Positions 1 to 9,344 of a DNA stretch of 64,000 nucleotides are shown here, piece by piece. Under the pieces are notes generated by a model that was not told the origin of the DNA, did not search any database, and saw nothing but the letters and a program-made list of their open reading frames with translations. The stretch is from NCBI GenBank assembly GCA_019426215.1, contig CM033408.1:7195077-7259076 (forward strand), written 5' to 3'. The stretch is from Buddleja alternifolia. Its lineage: Eukaryota; Streptophyta; Magnoliopsida; Lamiales; Scrophulariaceae. Position 1 is the first letter of the stretch, and each line of letters opens with the position of its first letter. The translations under genes were made by a program, and so were the position numbers.

Positions 1-115
1 GTACATTTAGTTTTCTTTTTAAAATTTATATCTAATATTATAATGAATAGCAATTGAAAAAAATCTAAGCAGTGTTCTATTGAGTAAAAGAAGAGAGCTC
101 AATAATTTATAAAAG
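1..115. other. AT-rich flank, nothing recognised
   Basis: Short AT-rich stretch to the left of the LINE poly(A) end. I see no gene or repeat in it apart from AGAAGAGAGC at 89-98, which also occurs at 7261-7270 beside the other end of the LINE and might be a decayed target duplication. Confidence 0.4.
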
Positions 116-663
116 TTTTTTTTTTCTCAAAAGCCACCGGTGTCATGGTGGGGGGATTTTTCGGGGTCCCCTCCTATATAGATAAGCACTAGGGAAAAGA
201 ATGTACAAGGGCACAAAAAGTAGAGCTACTAATTTCTACATGCACAGAAGGAAATTAGGAGTACTACTCCATTTACAAATGGATATAATTAGTTAAAAAA
301 TCTAAAGGATGGTAGGTTCAATTTATCACTTCTAATAAGACCATGGGCAGTCCCCCGAATTTGATGGGGAAGAAAGGACTGAGAGAGTAAAGTTGAGCAA
401 GCTTCATTCGCGTAAAAGTCCGCCACTTTATTTCCTTCTCGAAAGATATGCGACATGTTATGAGTCAATCTCTTCAAATGATGATCAAATCCTATCTCTC
501 AAATTAATAATCTGCCAATGACATGTGTCTGGAAATAGAACAAGATTAATGACAATTGTGGAGTCTATTTCTATACAGATCTTAGAAATTCCCGTCCGTA
601 AGGCTATGTCAAGGCCTTTCTCAAGAGCAAACATTTCTGCAAACACTACTACAAAAATAAACT

Positions 664-1270
664 ATTACAGCGCAATTATTACAGCGGTTTTGAAAAAACC
701 GCTGAACGGAGGCCCCTATTACAGCGGTTCGTAATGAACCGCTGTAATAGGGAACCTATTACAGCGGTTCTTTAGTGAACCGCTGTAATAGGTCGAACCT
801 ATTACAGCGGTTCACTAAAGAACCGCTGTAATAGGTCAAAATATTTTAAAAAAATTCCCCCCCAATTTTTCCCGCCCAAAATTTTCCGGACCTTAAAAAA
901 AAAATAAAAGACCTATTACAGCGGTTCTTCAAAGAACCGCTGTAATAGGTCAAAATATTTAAAAAAAATTCCCCCCAATTTTTCCCGCCCAAAATTTTCC
1001 GGACCTTAAAAAAAAAAAAAAAAGAACTATTACAGCGGTTTTTCAAAGAACCGCTGTAATAGGTCAAAATATTTAAAAAAAATTCCCCCCCAATATTTTC
1101 CGCCCAAAATTTTTCGGACCTAAAAAAAAAATCAACGACCTATTACAGCGGTTCTTCAAAAAACCGCTGTAATAGGTCAAAATATTTAAAAAAAATTCCC
1201 CCCCATTTTTCCCACCCAAAATTTTTCGGACCTATTACAGCGGTTCTGAGAAGAACCGCTATAATAGGCT
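664..1270. repeat. CACTA left subterminal array of palindromic modules
   Basis: Repeated palindromes of the form CCTATTACAGCGGTT, a short loop, then AACCGCTGTAATAGG. From about 905 they recur about every 115-125 bp, separated by a nearly constant spacer containing AAATTCCCCCCCAATTTTT and CGCCCAAAATTTTCCGGACC. In CACTA elements such subterminal repeats are the binding sites of the TNPA-like protein. That role is inferred here from family knowledge. Smaller versions lie at 1808-1985 at the other end. Confidence 0.85.
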
Positions 1271-1571
1271 TTGACCGAAAATAAAAATCCTCTTTATATC
1301 TCTCACTCCTCTTTCTCTTCTTCATTTTGAAATTTCAAATTTCATCTTCTTCATTTCCTCTTTATCTCTCACTCCTCTCTCTCTCTCTCACTAACGCCGC
1401 CGACACTACCACCTCCATCAACGCCGCCAACACTACCACCTCCATCAACGCCGCCGACACCATCTATATGTGTGGGTATATTTATTTTGTGTATATGTGG
1501 GTGTATATGTATATTTGTGTATGTATATTTTTGTATTTATAAAAATATTTCTCGGTTGAAATGTTGATGTA

Positions 1572-1772
1572 TCGGAATGACACGAAATTCGCACGGTCAT
1601 AGCGAAACGGCATTCCGAACAAAACGCAAATATTTGTATTTTTGTAATAAAATGCGTATTTGAGGCCTTAAACGATCTCCGATGGCTAAAATCACGAGAT
1701 CGCAAGACTTTGTCTTGCGTTTTGTTTAGAATGCCGTTTCTCTATGACCGTGTGAATTTCGTGTCATTCCGA
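1572..1772. repeat. Long imperfect inverted repeat inside the CACTA element
   Basis: Arms at 1572-1629 and 1715-1772 are near-complementary. The left arm starts CGGAATGACACGAAATTC and the right arm ends GAATTTCGTGTCATTCCG. The loop of about 85 bp contains AAACGATCTCCGATGGC. A smaller hairpin (CGCAAGACTTTGTCTTGCG) sits at the right-arm edge. An RNA read through it would fold into a stem of nearly 60 bp. Confidence 0.8.
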
Positions 1773-4700
1773 CACGGTCAAAATTTTTTTTTTTTTTTTT
1801 TTAAGAGGCCTATTACAGCGGTTTTTTCCTAAACCGCTGTAATAGGCTCCTTAAAAAAAAAAAAATTTTTTTTTTTTTTAATAGCGGTTATTTTTATAAC
1901 CGCTGTAATAGGTATCTATTACAGCGGTACCTATTACAGCGGTTAAAAACCGCTGTAATTGGCCAAAAATAACCGCTTTAATAGGTCATTCCTGTAGTAG
2001 TGAAAGTTGTTAGTTGCCAACCCAATGAATTCTTGGAAGGGCACCACCACGTCACCATTAAAATCATGAATAACCCCTCATGCTCCACCTAAACCGTTCA
2101 CTCCCTTCGCTGCTCCATCCGTATTAAGTTTGAAAATGCCTTCAATAGGTTTTACCCACTCGACTAGGAGAGAGGGGCGAGAGGTCCTAGAAGAATCCTA
2201 AATTCCAAAGTCAAAAGCATTGGGAATCAGATTCGTACCTTTTCCCAGTCAAGTTTGTAACATACAGTGAGGTTATGTAACATATTTTTAACATGCCAAA
2301 CAACCCTTGACCAATAAAAACCAGCATTCCTATGCTTCGAACTATTTCGTTCGCACCACAAACACCATAAAATGATAAGAGGAAGAATAGCTCTAATATG
2401 ATTAGGAGACGGGGATGAGGACGAGGCAGAATTTCTCCAATAGAAGATGTGATGAGTCACAACAGTAGAGTTAAATTGAGGGAGATTAAACAAGTTTGAG
2501 AAAAACTCCCAAACCCGAGCCTCTTGCAATCCATTAAGAAAAATATGTTGAATACTCTCCATGTGGTCACAACATTGGCAACGAGAAGCCAAACTGAAAC
2601 CTTTTGATTACATTCTATTATCCACCGGGATCCAATTGTTGATGAGGCTCCAAATAAAGGTAGACATCGTTGGAGTAAGACAATTGTTCCAAATGTCTCC
2701 ATAAAGCCGGTTAGAGATACCCGGGGACCGAAGGTGCTCCCACGTATCTTTAAACGAAAAATCCCCATTGGAAGAAAGCTTTCAAATCATCGTATCCGTC
2801 TTAGAGAGATCAAACAGAATCGATTTGATATAGAGAACCAAATACGGGGGCAGGCAAGAGGATAGTTGATTCAAATCCCATTTCCCCGCAACCAAAAAAT
2901 ATGAGACCTCTTCCGAACGGGCTGCTTGGAGATCTAAAAATTGGGAGAGGGGTTCGGGTCCAAACCAGTGATCATGTCAGAAAAATATAGATCCCTTACC
3001 GACACTCTAAAAGATGTGTTTTTGGGCACGAAAGCAAATAGCATATAAACGACCCCAAATGTGACTGTCAAGATGATTAACATGAGCAATATGGGGACTC
3101 ACCTCTTTGCAATATTTGGATGATATAGACTCCGCCCAAAAAGAATTTTTTGCCCGAAATCTCCACCATAATTTAAAGGAAAAAGCCTCCACGGCATCAC
3201 TAAGCTTCCAAATATTCAATCCTCCTTCCTTGAAAGGACGACAACAATCCCTCCAAGCAACCTAATGGATTCTCTTGGAGTTACCATTGGATCCCCAAAA
3301 AAAGCGAGCCATGATTTGATCCATCGTATTGATTACCGATAGAGGTGGTTTAATAACTTGCACAAGATAAAGAGGCATTGAGAATAGAGTACTCTTGATA
3401 AGGGCCAATCTACCTCTGTGAGAAAGGTTTGAGTTTTCCCAACCCAAAAGCTTATTATGCATTCTAGAGACAATATCATCGAAGAAAATGGATTTTTATA
3501 TCCCCTGTACAAAGGGGCTCCAAGATAGGTAATAGGTAGATCCTTCAGATAAAAACCAGTAACATGGCCACTTCTCCGTCTAGTCGCCGAAGAACACTTT
3601 TTACCAACAGTGAAGGAGGAACTCTCAAACCTCCCTGGCAGTAGAAAAATAACTCCGTGTTTGCCAAGTAAAGAGCCTCGAGACCACTAGACAGATATTT
3701 GGAAGCGATGATAAAGAGGGAGGGGGAAAGGGGATTCCCTTGCCTGAGACCACGACTAGACTTGAAAAATCCTGTCGCCGTTCCATTAATCAAAACCGAG
3801 AACCAACAGTTGCTAATGCAATTATAAATCAAAGTGATCCATAAGGGAGGGAATCCCAACTGGTCAAGCATAGTGAGAAGAAAACTCCGTTGGACTCGGT
3901 CATAGGCTTTAGCCATATCGAGCTTAAACATAATATTCCTGAACTTCCTACGATAGTCAAGATCATGAGACATTTCTTGAGCATGAAGGATGTTATCGCT
4001 AATCAAGTGACCTTGAGTGAAACCACTTTATGCGGGAGAGATGAGAAACGGTAAAAGACGGGCGAACCTTAAATTGAGTAATTTAGAATAGATTTTGTTG
4101 ACTGTGTTACATAAGCTTATCAGGTGAAAATCACTCCAAGTAATCGGGGCAGCAAGCTTAGGGATAAGAATAACCGACGTCACGGTCAAGCTCAATGGGA
4201 GGGGGGTGCCATTGAAGAAATCCAGAACCACTGACTGAATATCAAGGCCAATAATGTCCCAGCAATGTTGAAAGAAAAAAGCCGAGAAACCATCCGGGCC
4301 TGCTGAGCTATCAGGATCCAAGTCAAAAACCGCAACCTTAATTTCAGTCATGGAAGGGGAATCACAGAGGAATTGTCTCTGATTCATCGTCAAAGAGGCA
4401 TGGGAAACGGGAATTGAAAAACTAGGAAGATCGAAATTTCCTTTGTCCAGGAGGTTTTGAAAGTAGGAACAAGCAGATTTTTTGATATCCTCTTCATTCG
4501 AGATTTGAATGTTATCCTCCTCTATCACATGTATCCGGGTACGAGAGCTTTTCCTTTTGAGAAATATTTTGTATTTCTTTCACCTTCAACAATCCACTTA
4601 CACGTGGCTTTTTGTTTCCAAAACTCTTCCTCCAAAAAGAGAATATGGGTAAGGTTAGCATTACACCGCTTGAACTCGATAAGATTGGCCTCGGACGGGG

Positions 4701-5597
4701 AAGAGTCAAAATTGGCTTGGCTAAGGAGCACCTCCGACTCCGCTTTAGCTTTATCCGAGAAGATGTTGCCGAAGACATTCTTATTCCAACTTTTAAGGCA
4801 TTGCTAAAGCCTAAAACGTTTTTTTTGCAAGTTGTTAAGCCCAAAGGATCCGGAGGAAGGAGACCATGAATCTGAAACCATTTCCAAGAAAGAGTGATGA
4901 AGAATCCACATATTTAAGAACCGAAAAGATGGAATTCCCTTAGGCCGAGCTTGAGCCAAGGAGATAAGAAAAGGCGAATAGTCCGAACAAGTACGCGAAA
5001 GGTGTCTGATCCGGATAGAAGAAAGTAAGTCTAGCCAAGTAATCAAATGCATCACCCGGTCGAGACGTTGACAAAGATTATCCCGATACCAAGTAAAGTA
5101 ATCATTTTCAAAACCAGCATCAATAAACCCACTATCCATTATCATATCTCCAAATTCTTTCATTGACTTCAAATTCGGGGGATGGAAACCTTTCCTTTCC
5201 TGGACATTCAAAATTGAGTTAAAATCACCCCCAATGATTCAAGGGATGTCACAAGAGGAAGCCGTCGCTCTCAATCCATCTCAAAGCTCTCTCCGAGCAG
5301 AAATAGTGCTTTTAGCATAGACCGTCGTGAAGGCGAATAGTTTAGCCAAAAAAGGTGAAGTAAAGTGAAGATGCAAAAACTGAACATGGTCCGTAACATG
5401 CAAAAACCAAATGTGGTTGGACACATTAGATATCACAGAATCAAAATCGAACTTTCTGGCGTAAGACCTAGCATGGAATGCCACTATAGGTTCAGGAATA
5501 GCTAAAAGTAAAATATGATGTTCTTTACAAAGGTATTTAATATGTCTCTGAGTGGAATCGTTTCCAATTCCTCTTGCGTTCCAAATCAAGAAATTCA

Positions 5598-7132
5598 TCA
5601 ATCAAGATAGTCGGTAGAGGCATCAAAAGAGGACTTAGTAATTTTTCCTCTTGAGTTCTTAATGGAACTTGAAGTTTTATTAGCTGGTTTCTGCTTACGA
5701 GTCAATAATTGGGAGGGGCGATGCTCGAGCAGCGTCACTGACGAGGAGGTGTGGGTAGAATCCTGTGAGTTAATGGATTCAGCCATGGAATCCTCCACCA
5801 CTGTGTCATCCCCTGAAGCTTCACTTGAACAAGACAGAGAGTCCTCCACAACACGATTATCCAATAGAGTGTTATCCTTCAACAAGTGGGGTTCCGCTTA
5901 CAAAGCTCTTTGATCCAAACCCATCAAACCCTCCAGCCCAACTTCATTGACCATGTTAAGGACTTCATTAATAGCAATTTGTGCAACATCATTGATCCCC
6001 TGGCTCAAAACGGGAGGAGCAAGAGAGCTCTCCTCAAGTCTGTTAACTTCAACATGATCATGACCTGAAGGCAGTCCTTCAAAATTGGCAATACCAACAG
6101 TGTTAATAAACTGGACAGCCTCATTAACCGCGGTATTCAAGGATGGGTTAATCCCTGAAGGTTCCAAGCCAGCTTCAACAACTGGGAAAGCATAAGAGTC
6201 GTAAAGAATAGCCACCGCTTTCCCCTTCCTAATATAGTCCTTTTCAACCCTTCTAATTTCAGATTCGTGAGCCTCAACATTAGTCTGATTCTTTGACACA
6301 AGTTTTTTTCAAGACATCTTTCATGTACATGCCTAACATGCCGGCAAGAAGTGCAATACGTAGGAAGATTTTCATAACTCACTTTTTGAATAAAAGACCC
6401 TGACTCATCGCCCAACCAAATATCCGAGATACGCTGTTCAAGAAGGTTAACCTCAATACACATTCTTACCATTTCTGGCCTATTACGTTCCACAGTAGCC
6501 TCGTCAAGTTTCAAAGGCTTGCCCAAAATACAAGAAATATGTCTTTACAGAAAGACATATTATAGCTCCATTTAAAAATTTGCATCAAAAAACCGTTGGC
6601 ATGGCATTCTTGCCTAAGCCAAAAATGAGTGTAATCCTCCCCACAAGAGAGATTAATGAGGACTTGAGAAGGATTTAATTGCCCAACCTGAAAGAAACCT
6701 TGAAGATTCATTTTGATGAATCTCACTCTCACCCGAGGAAGAGATGGCATCCTGTGCGAAAATTTACCCACTAAAGTGAATTTAAAAGGCAGCCTCATAT
6801 TTGAAATTTCTTCCCGAGAGAAAAAGAATCCAGGAACTCCATTAACCAATCTCTAGGCTCCAAACCCCTCATCAAGATCTGCAATTGATTTTTTTTTCGC
6901 CCTAGGGGAAGACGGGGTAGACACAAGGGGGTCTAGTAAGGTATCGACGAAAGAGTGACGAAGGGGAGGAATCACGGTGGGTTTCTCCAAAATAGAAGGG
7001 GCCGAGGACCCAGGATGAAGGGGGGGAAGGATCGAGGGCTAAAGGTGCAGGAGCAGGATCAGGCATAACAAAAAGAAAGGGAAGAGAAGAGGAAAACGGA
7101 AAAGATAGGGAAAACAAGGCAAAAAAGGACAA
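5598..7132 (-). pseudogene. LINE ORF1 (gag-like RNA-binding protein), broken
   Basis: ORF1 proteins of plant L1 elements bind the element RNA. Segment 6511-6849 carries a DUF4283-like domain, with GKF, PSL and NPSQVLINL motifs followed by a tract resembling EDYTHFWLRQE. Segment 6137-6526 carries a C-x2-C-x4-H-x4-C knuckle (YCTSCRHVRHVHERC). The segments lie in different frames, so at least two frameshifts are present. The C-terminal part (5598-5885) is acidic and Ser/Thr-rich, as usual. Its stop TGA overlaps the ORF2 ATG (TGATG), a typical ORF1/ORF2 junction. The proline-rich start near 7065 is the most plausible N-terminus, but this is an inference. Confidence 0.75.
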
Positions 7133-7270
7133 AAAGGAGATGAGGAGAAAATGGTTGCCCTAGAAGGATGGCCACCGGTGGAGAAGAAGCCAGAGCGGCG
7201 AAATGACGAGGAGCAACAACTATTTTATCTGGGACATGAGGTCCCAGATGGAGAGGAGACAGAAGAGAGC

Positions 7271-7336
7271 ATAAAACTTAGAGAGAAAAATTCTAAAAAA
7301 TTGATATAAGTTTATATCAGTCATCTTTTTAATTTT
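7271..7336. other. Short spacer between LINE and Sirevirus copy 1
   Basis: AT-rich spacer with no recognised feature. The first 20-30 bases expected of the following LTR (compare the start at 43744) are missing or too diverged to recognise here, so the left end of copy 1 may lie in or just before this interval. Confidence 0.4.
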
Positions 7337-8782
7337 TTGAAGATGACAAGATACATTTCATGTTAGACCCCAAAGATTATGTAAGTTTATTTTTGATAGA
7401 ATATGTCTAAGCGTTTAACAAAGTTATCGAGTTGTAATTTTTAGATTAGGCTTGTAATTTTTATCTTTGTAGATTTTAGACTAAGTATTGAATATTAAGT
7501 CACTATTAAAATTCTAGGTGAATTTGTCAGAGATGAAGTTAAAGATCAGCGTCTGAAGTCAAGTGAAGATGAGAGTTTATCTTAAGCGACTGCCAAACGC
7601 TAAGGACATTTCAGAAGTTATGAATCAATGCTCAAAGCCATCAAGCAATCAAATGATCAGATTGACCTGAAATAAATTTCGAAGTCATTAAGGACTTAAA
7701 AGCAATCATCAACGGCCATTTATTTCTAACGAGAAATAAATTCAAAAACATTAAATGCCTAATAAGAGCATTAAATGTGATAAGGATAAATTGCATACGG
7801 AACAAGCCACTCTATTGGCTAAGACTATCAAAGTTCAAGTCTGCCACATCTAATCGGTGCAGCAGAATTTTAGGAATGTCAGAAAAGGGTCTATTCACTC
7901 TCTACGTAAGAGACACGCGCCTGCATGTGTCCAACGGACAAATCCCAAAAAATCTCTATAAATAGTACCTTCAGGAAACCCTAAATACACACACACATAC
8001 ACAAGAAATAGGTCAAAACTCTACTGAAATACTCTCAAGAAAAGCTTATAAACTCCATAGCCAAAATTTTTTTAAGCTTTTCATACATTCCATAGACAGT
8101 CATTGATATCTCAAACCTCTTCAAAGAAGAACCCTTCACTATTATTGAGATATCCCAATTTGTTTGAACTTTCCAAAATTAAACAAACCCTGTGACGAAA
8201 CCCTCAACCTCCTTCATCTGTGTGAGAAAGTTGTTGACATTTGCAAGCGGTATTTCTGAGTGAGAGAAGCTTGTTGAAAAAGATCTCAGGTGGAGCTGAA
8301 GTTTGTGTGATCAAGGAGCTCAAGATCGTTTTCGTTTTCATTCACCATTTGTAAAATCCTTTGTGTGAAGATTTTGATAATCATCTAGTGAATTCCGTCC
8401 GAGTGAAAAGGAGAAGAAGGATGTAGCTGGAATTACATCACCCAGTGAACGTTTCACATCTTGTGTTATTTTTTATTTTTTTTTATTGTTTTACATATCA
8501 TTATTTAAAAGCATTAAAATCAGTAAGTGACTAACTGGCTAAACTGAATGCTAAGCATAAAAATTATTCTGCTGTTTTAAACCTGATTAAGCGATCTAAG
8601 CGTTACCCTACTTTGGTAACTGCCCAAATCACTAAGTTTAAGTTATCTTTTCTTTAGCATTTGGCTTACTAAGAGTTCAAAACATTTTAAGTGATACAAA
8701 CTTTTGAAGATGAAAAAGACTTCAAGGTCTATTCAACCTCCGTCCCCTTTTAGACCCTTTCGTATGCCACTTGGAACCACCA
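7337..8782 (+). mobile_element. Sirevirus-like Copia copy 1, 5' LTR (degenerate)
   Basis: Homologous along its length to the complete LTRs at 43744-45252 and 58414-59926. Shared blocks include TGTTAGACCCCAAA, the TTGTAATTTTTATCTTTGTAG block, TCCAACGGACA followed by a TATAAATA box near 7958, the CATCACCCAGTGAAC block near 8440, and the terminal ACCCTTTCGTATGCCACTTGG. The first 25 or so bases are absent or unrecognisable. It ends ACCACCA at 8782, the same terminus as the other copies. Confidence 0.8.
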
Positions 8783-9156
8783 ACAATACTTATGGGTGTG
8801 TTTGGATGGAGGGTTTTGAAAGTCATAGATTTCAAATTCATCAACAAATTCATTGAATTTTTTTTGATGATTTTAATGTTGTAATGAATTCCAAATCCAT
8901 TGGTGCTCATTTTGAACTATTTCCTTAATCAGTATGATGGATTTCCAACGACTCTATAATTTGGTATCATTTCAAATCTTTCCTCCAAAGTTTAATTTAA
9001 ATAAAGAAGTTGTACTTTTAAAAACTAACAAAATTATAGAGACCATGCGGCCTTATCATCGCTTCAACAATATATTCAAGAAAAAAATTAGGCCGAATGG
9101 TAAAAATGAAGAATTAATACACTTAATTACGAGGATGAAAAATAAAAAACAATTAA
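8783..9156. other. Unrelated insert between two LTR tails
   Basis: About 370 bp with no match to the other LTR copies. It begins shortly before GGGTGTGTTTGGATGG, a sequence typical of MITE ends, but I do not find the matching inverted end, so I do not call it a MITE. No gene seen. Confidence 0.35.
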
Positions 9157-9241
9157 TTACAAACTTTTGAAGATGAAAAAAACTTCAGGATCTATTCAAT
9201 CCTCCCTTTTAGACCATTTCGCATGTCACTTGGGACTACCA
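9157..9241 (+). repeat. Second copy of the LTR 3' tail
   Basis: Repeats the last 90 or so bases of the LTR already present at 8692-8782: ACAAACTTTTGAAGATGAAA, then the CTATTCAA block, then CACTTGGGACTACCA. The primer-binding site follows this second tail, not the first. Confidence 0.8.
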
Positions 9242-9243
9242 AG

Positions 9244-9257
9244 TGGTATCAGAACGG
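9244..9257 (+). promoter_or_regulatory. Primer-binding site, copy 1
   Basis: TGGTATCAGAACGG directly after the LTR tail matches the initiator-methionine tRNA primer site of Copia elements (TGGTATCAGAGC), with one substitution relative to copy 3. Confidence 0.8.
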
Positions 9258-9344
9258 TTGAAGTAGAAACCTAAGCGTTTCGAGCGTAATTGCTTGTTTA
9301 GATCCATTTTTCAAACTTAGTCGCTTTTTGATAAATCACATATC

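Larger units (their letters stand above)
644..2002. mobile_element. Non-autonomous CACTA (En/Spm) element, 1359 bp
   Basis: The ends are CACTACTACAA at 644 and its inverse ...TGTAGTAGTG ending at 2002, the terminal inverted repeat of CACTA transposons. Flanking AAA at 641-643 and 2003-2005 is the 3-bp target duplication typical of the superfamily. Both subterminal regions are packed with ATTACAGCGGTT in both orientations, forming palindromic modules. No transposase reading frame is present, so mobility would depend on another element. The interior holds a pyrimidine-rich tract, a GCCGCC-type microsatellite (1393-1460) and a long inverted repeat. It lies inside the RNase H domain of the LINE, so it is younger than the LINE. 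Confidence 0.92.
289..5601 (-). pseudogene. LINE ORF2: endonuclease, reverse transcriptase, zf-RVT and RNase H, broken
   Basis: ORF2 nicks target DNA and reverse transcribes the element RNA. In order on the minus strand: an APE-like endonuclease (5601 to about 4800) with WNARGIG and AIPEP motifs and a C-terminal SDY where families have SDH, so a catalytic His appears lost; an RT domain (4528 to about 3260) with DLDPDSSAGPDGFSA, KLDMAKAYDRV and GLRQGNPLSPSLF; zf-RVT (2768-2227) with SRCQCCDHMESIQHIF; and RNase H with NTDGA near 2140 and HIFREGNKVADF near 440. Around 3610-3645 the text jumps from the end of the LSSGLEAL-type segment to the pre-LPITYLGAPLY segment, so the catalytic YADD block is deleted. 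Frameshifts separate most segments. The CACTA element splits the RNase H domain. Confidence 0.85.
116..7270 (-). mobile_element. L1-type plant LINE, degenerate, split by a CACTA element
   Basis: Non-LTR retrotransposon read on the minus strand. Its order is that of plant L1 elements: 5' UTR near 7130-7270, ORF1 with a DUF4283-like domain and CCHC-type knuckle, ORF2 with endonuclease, reverse transcriptase, zf-RVT and RNase H, then a short 3' UTR ending in a poly(A) that appears as a T run at 116-127 on the plus strand. The 3' UTR (about 128-288) has the usual look of plant LINE tails. Many frameshifts and stops break both ORFs, so the copy is dead. Excluding the CACTA insertion it is about 5.8 kb, close to full length. 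Target duplications are not clear. The 5' boundary is approximate because no sharp motif marks it. Confidence 0.85.

Noticed and set aside
89..98. AGAAGAGAGC repeated at 7261-7270 as LINE target duplication
   Set aside because: The left copy is 18 bases away from the poly(A) end and the sequence between does not match on the other side. Purine-rich chance similarity is possible.
664..1985. Regular palindromic repeats with spacers, superficially like a CRISPR array
   Set aside because: The spacers are near-identical to each other, the repeats are inverted palindromes, and they sit inside a plant CACTA element with clear TIR and target duplication.
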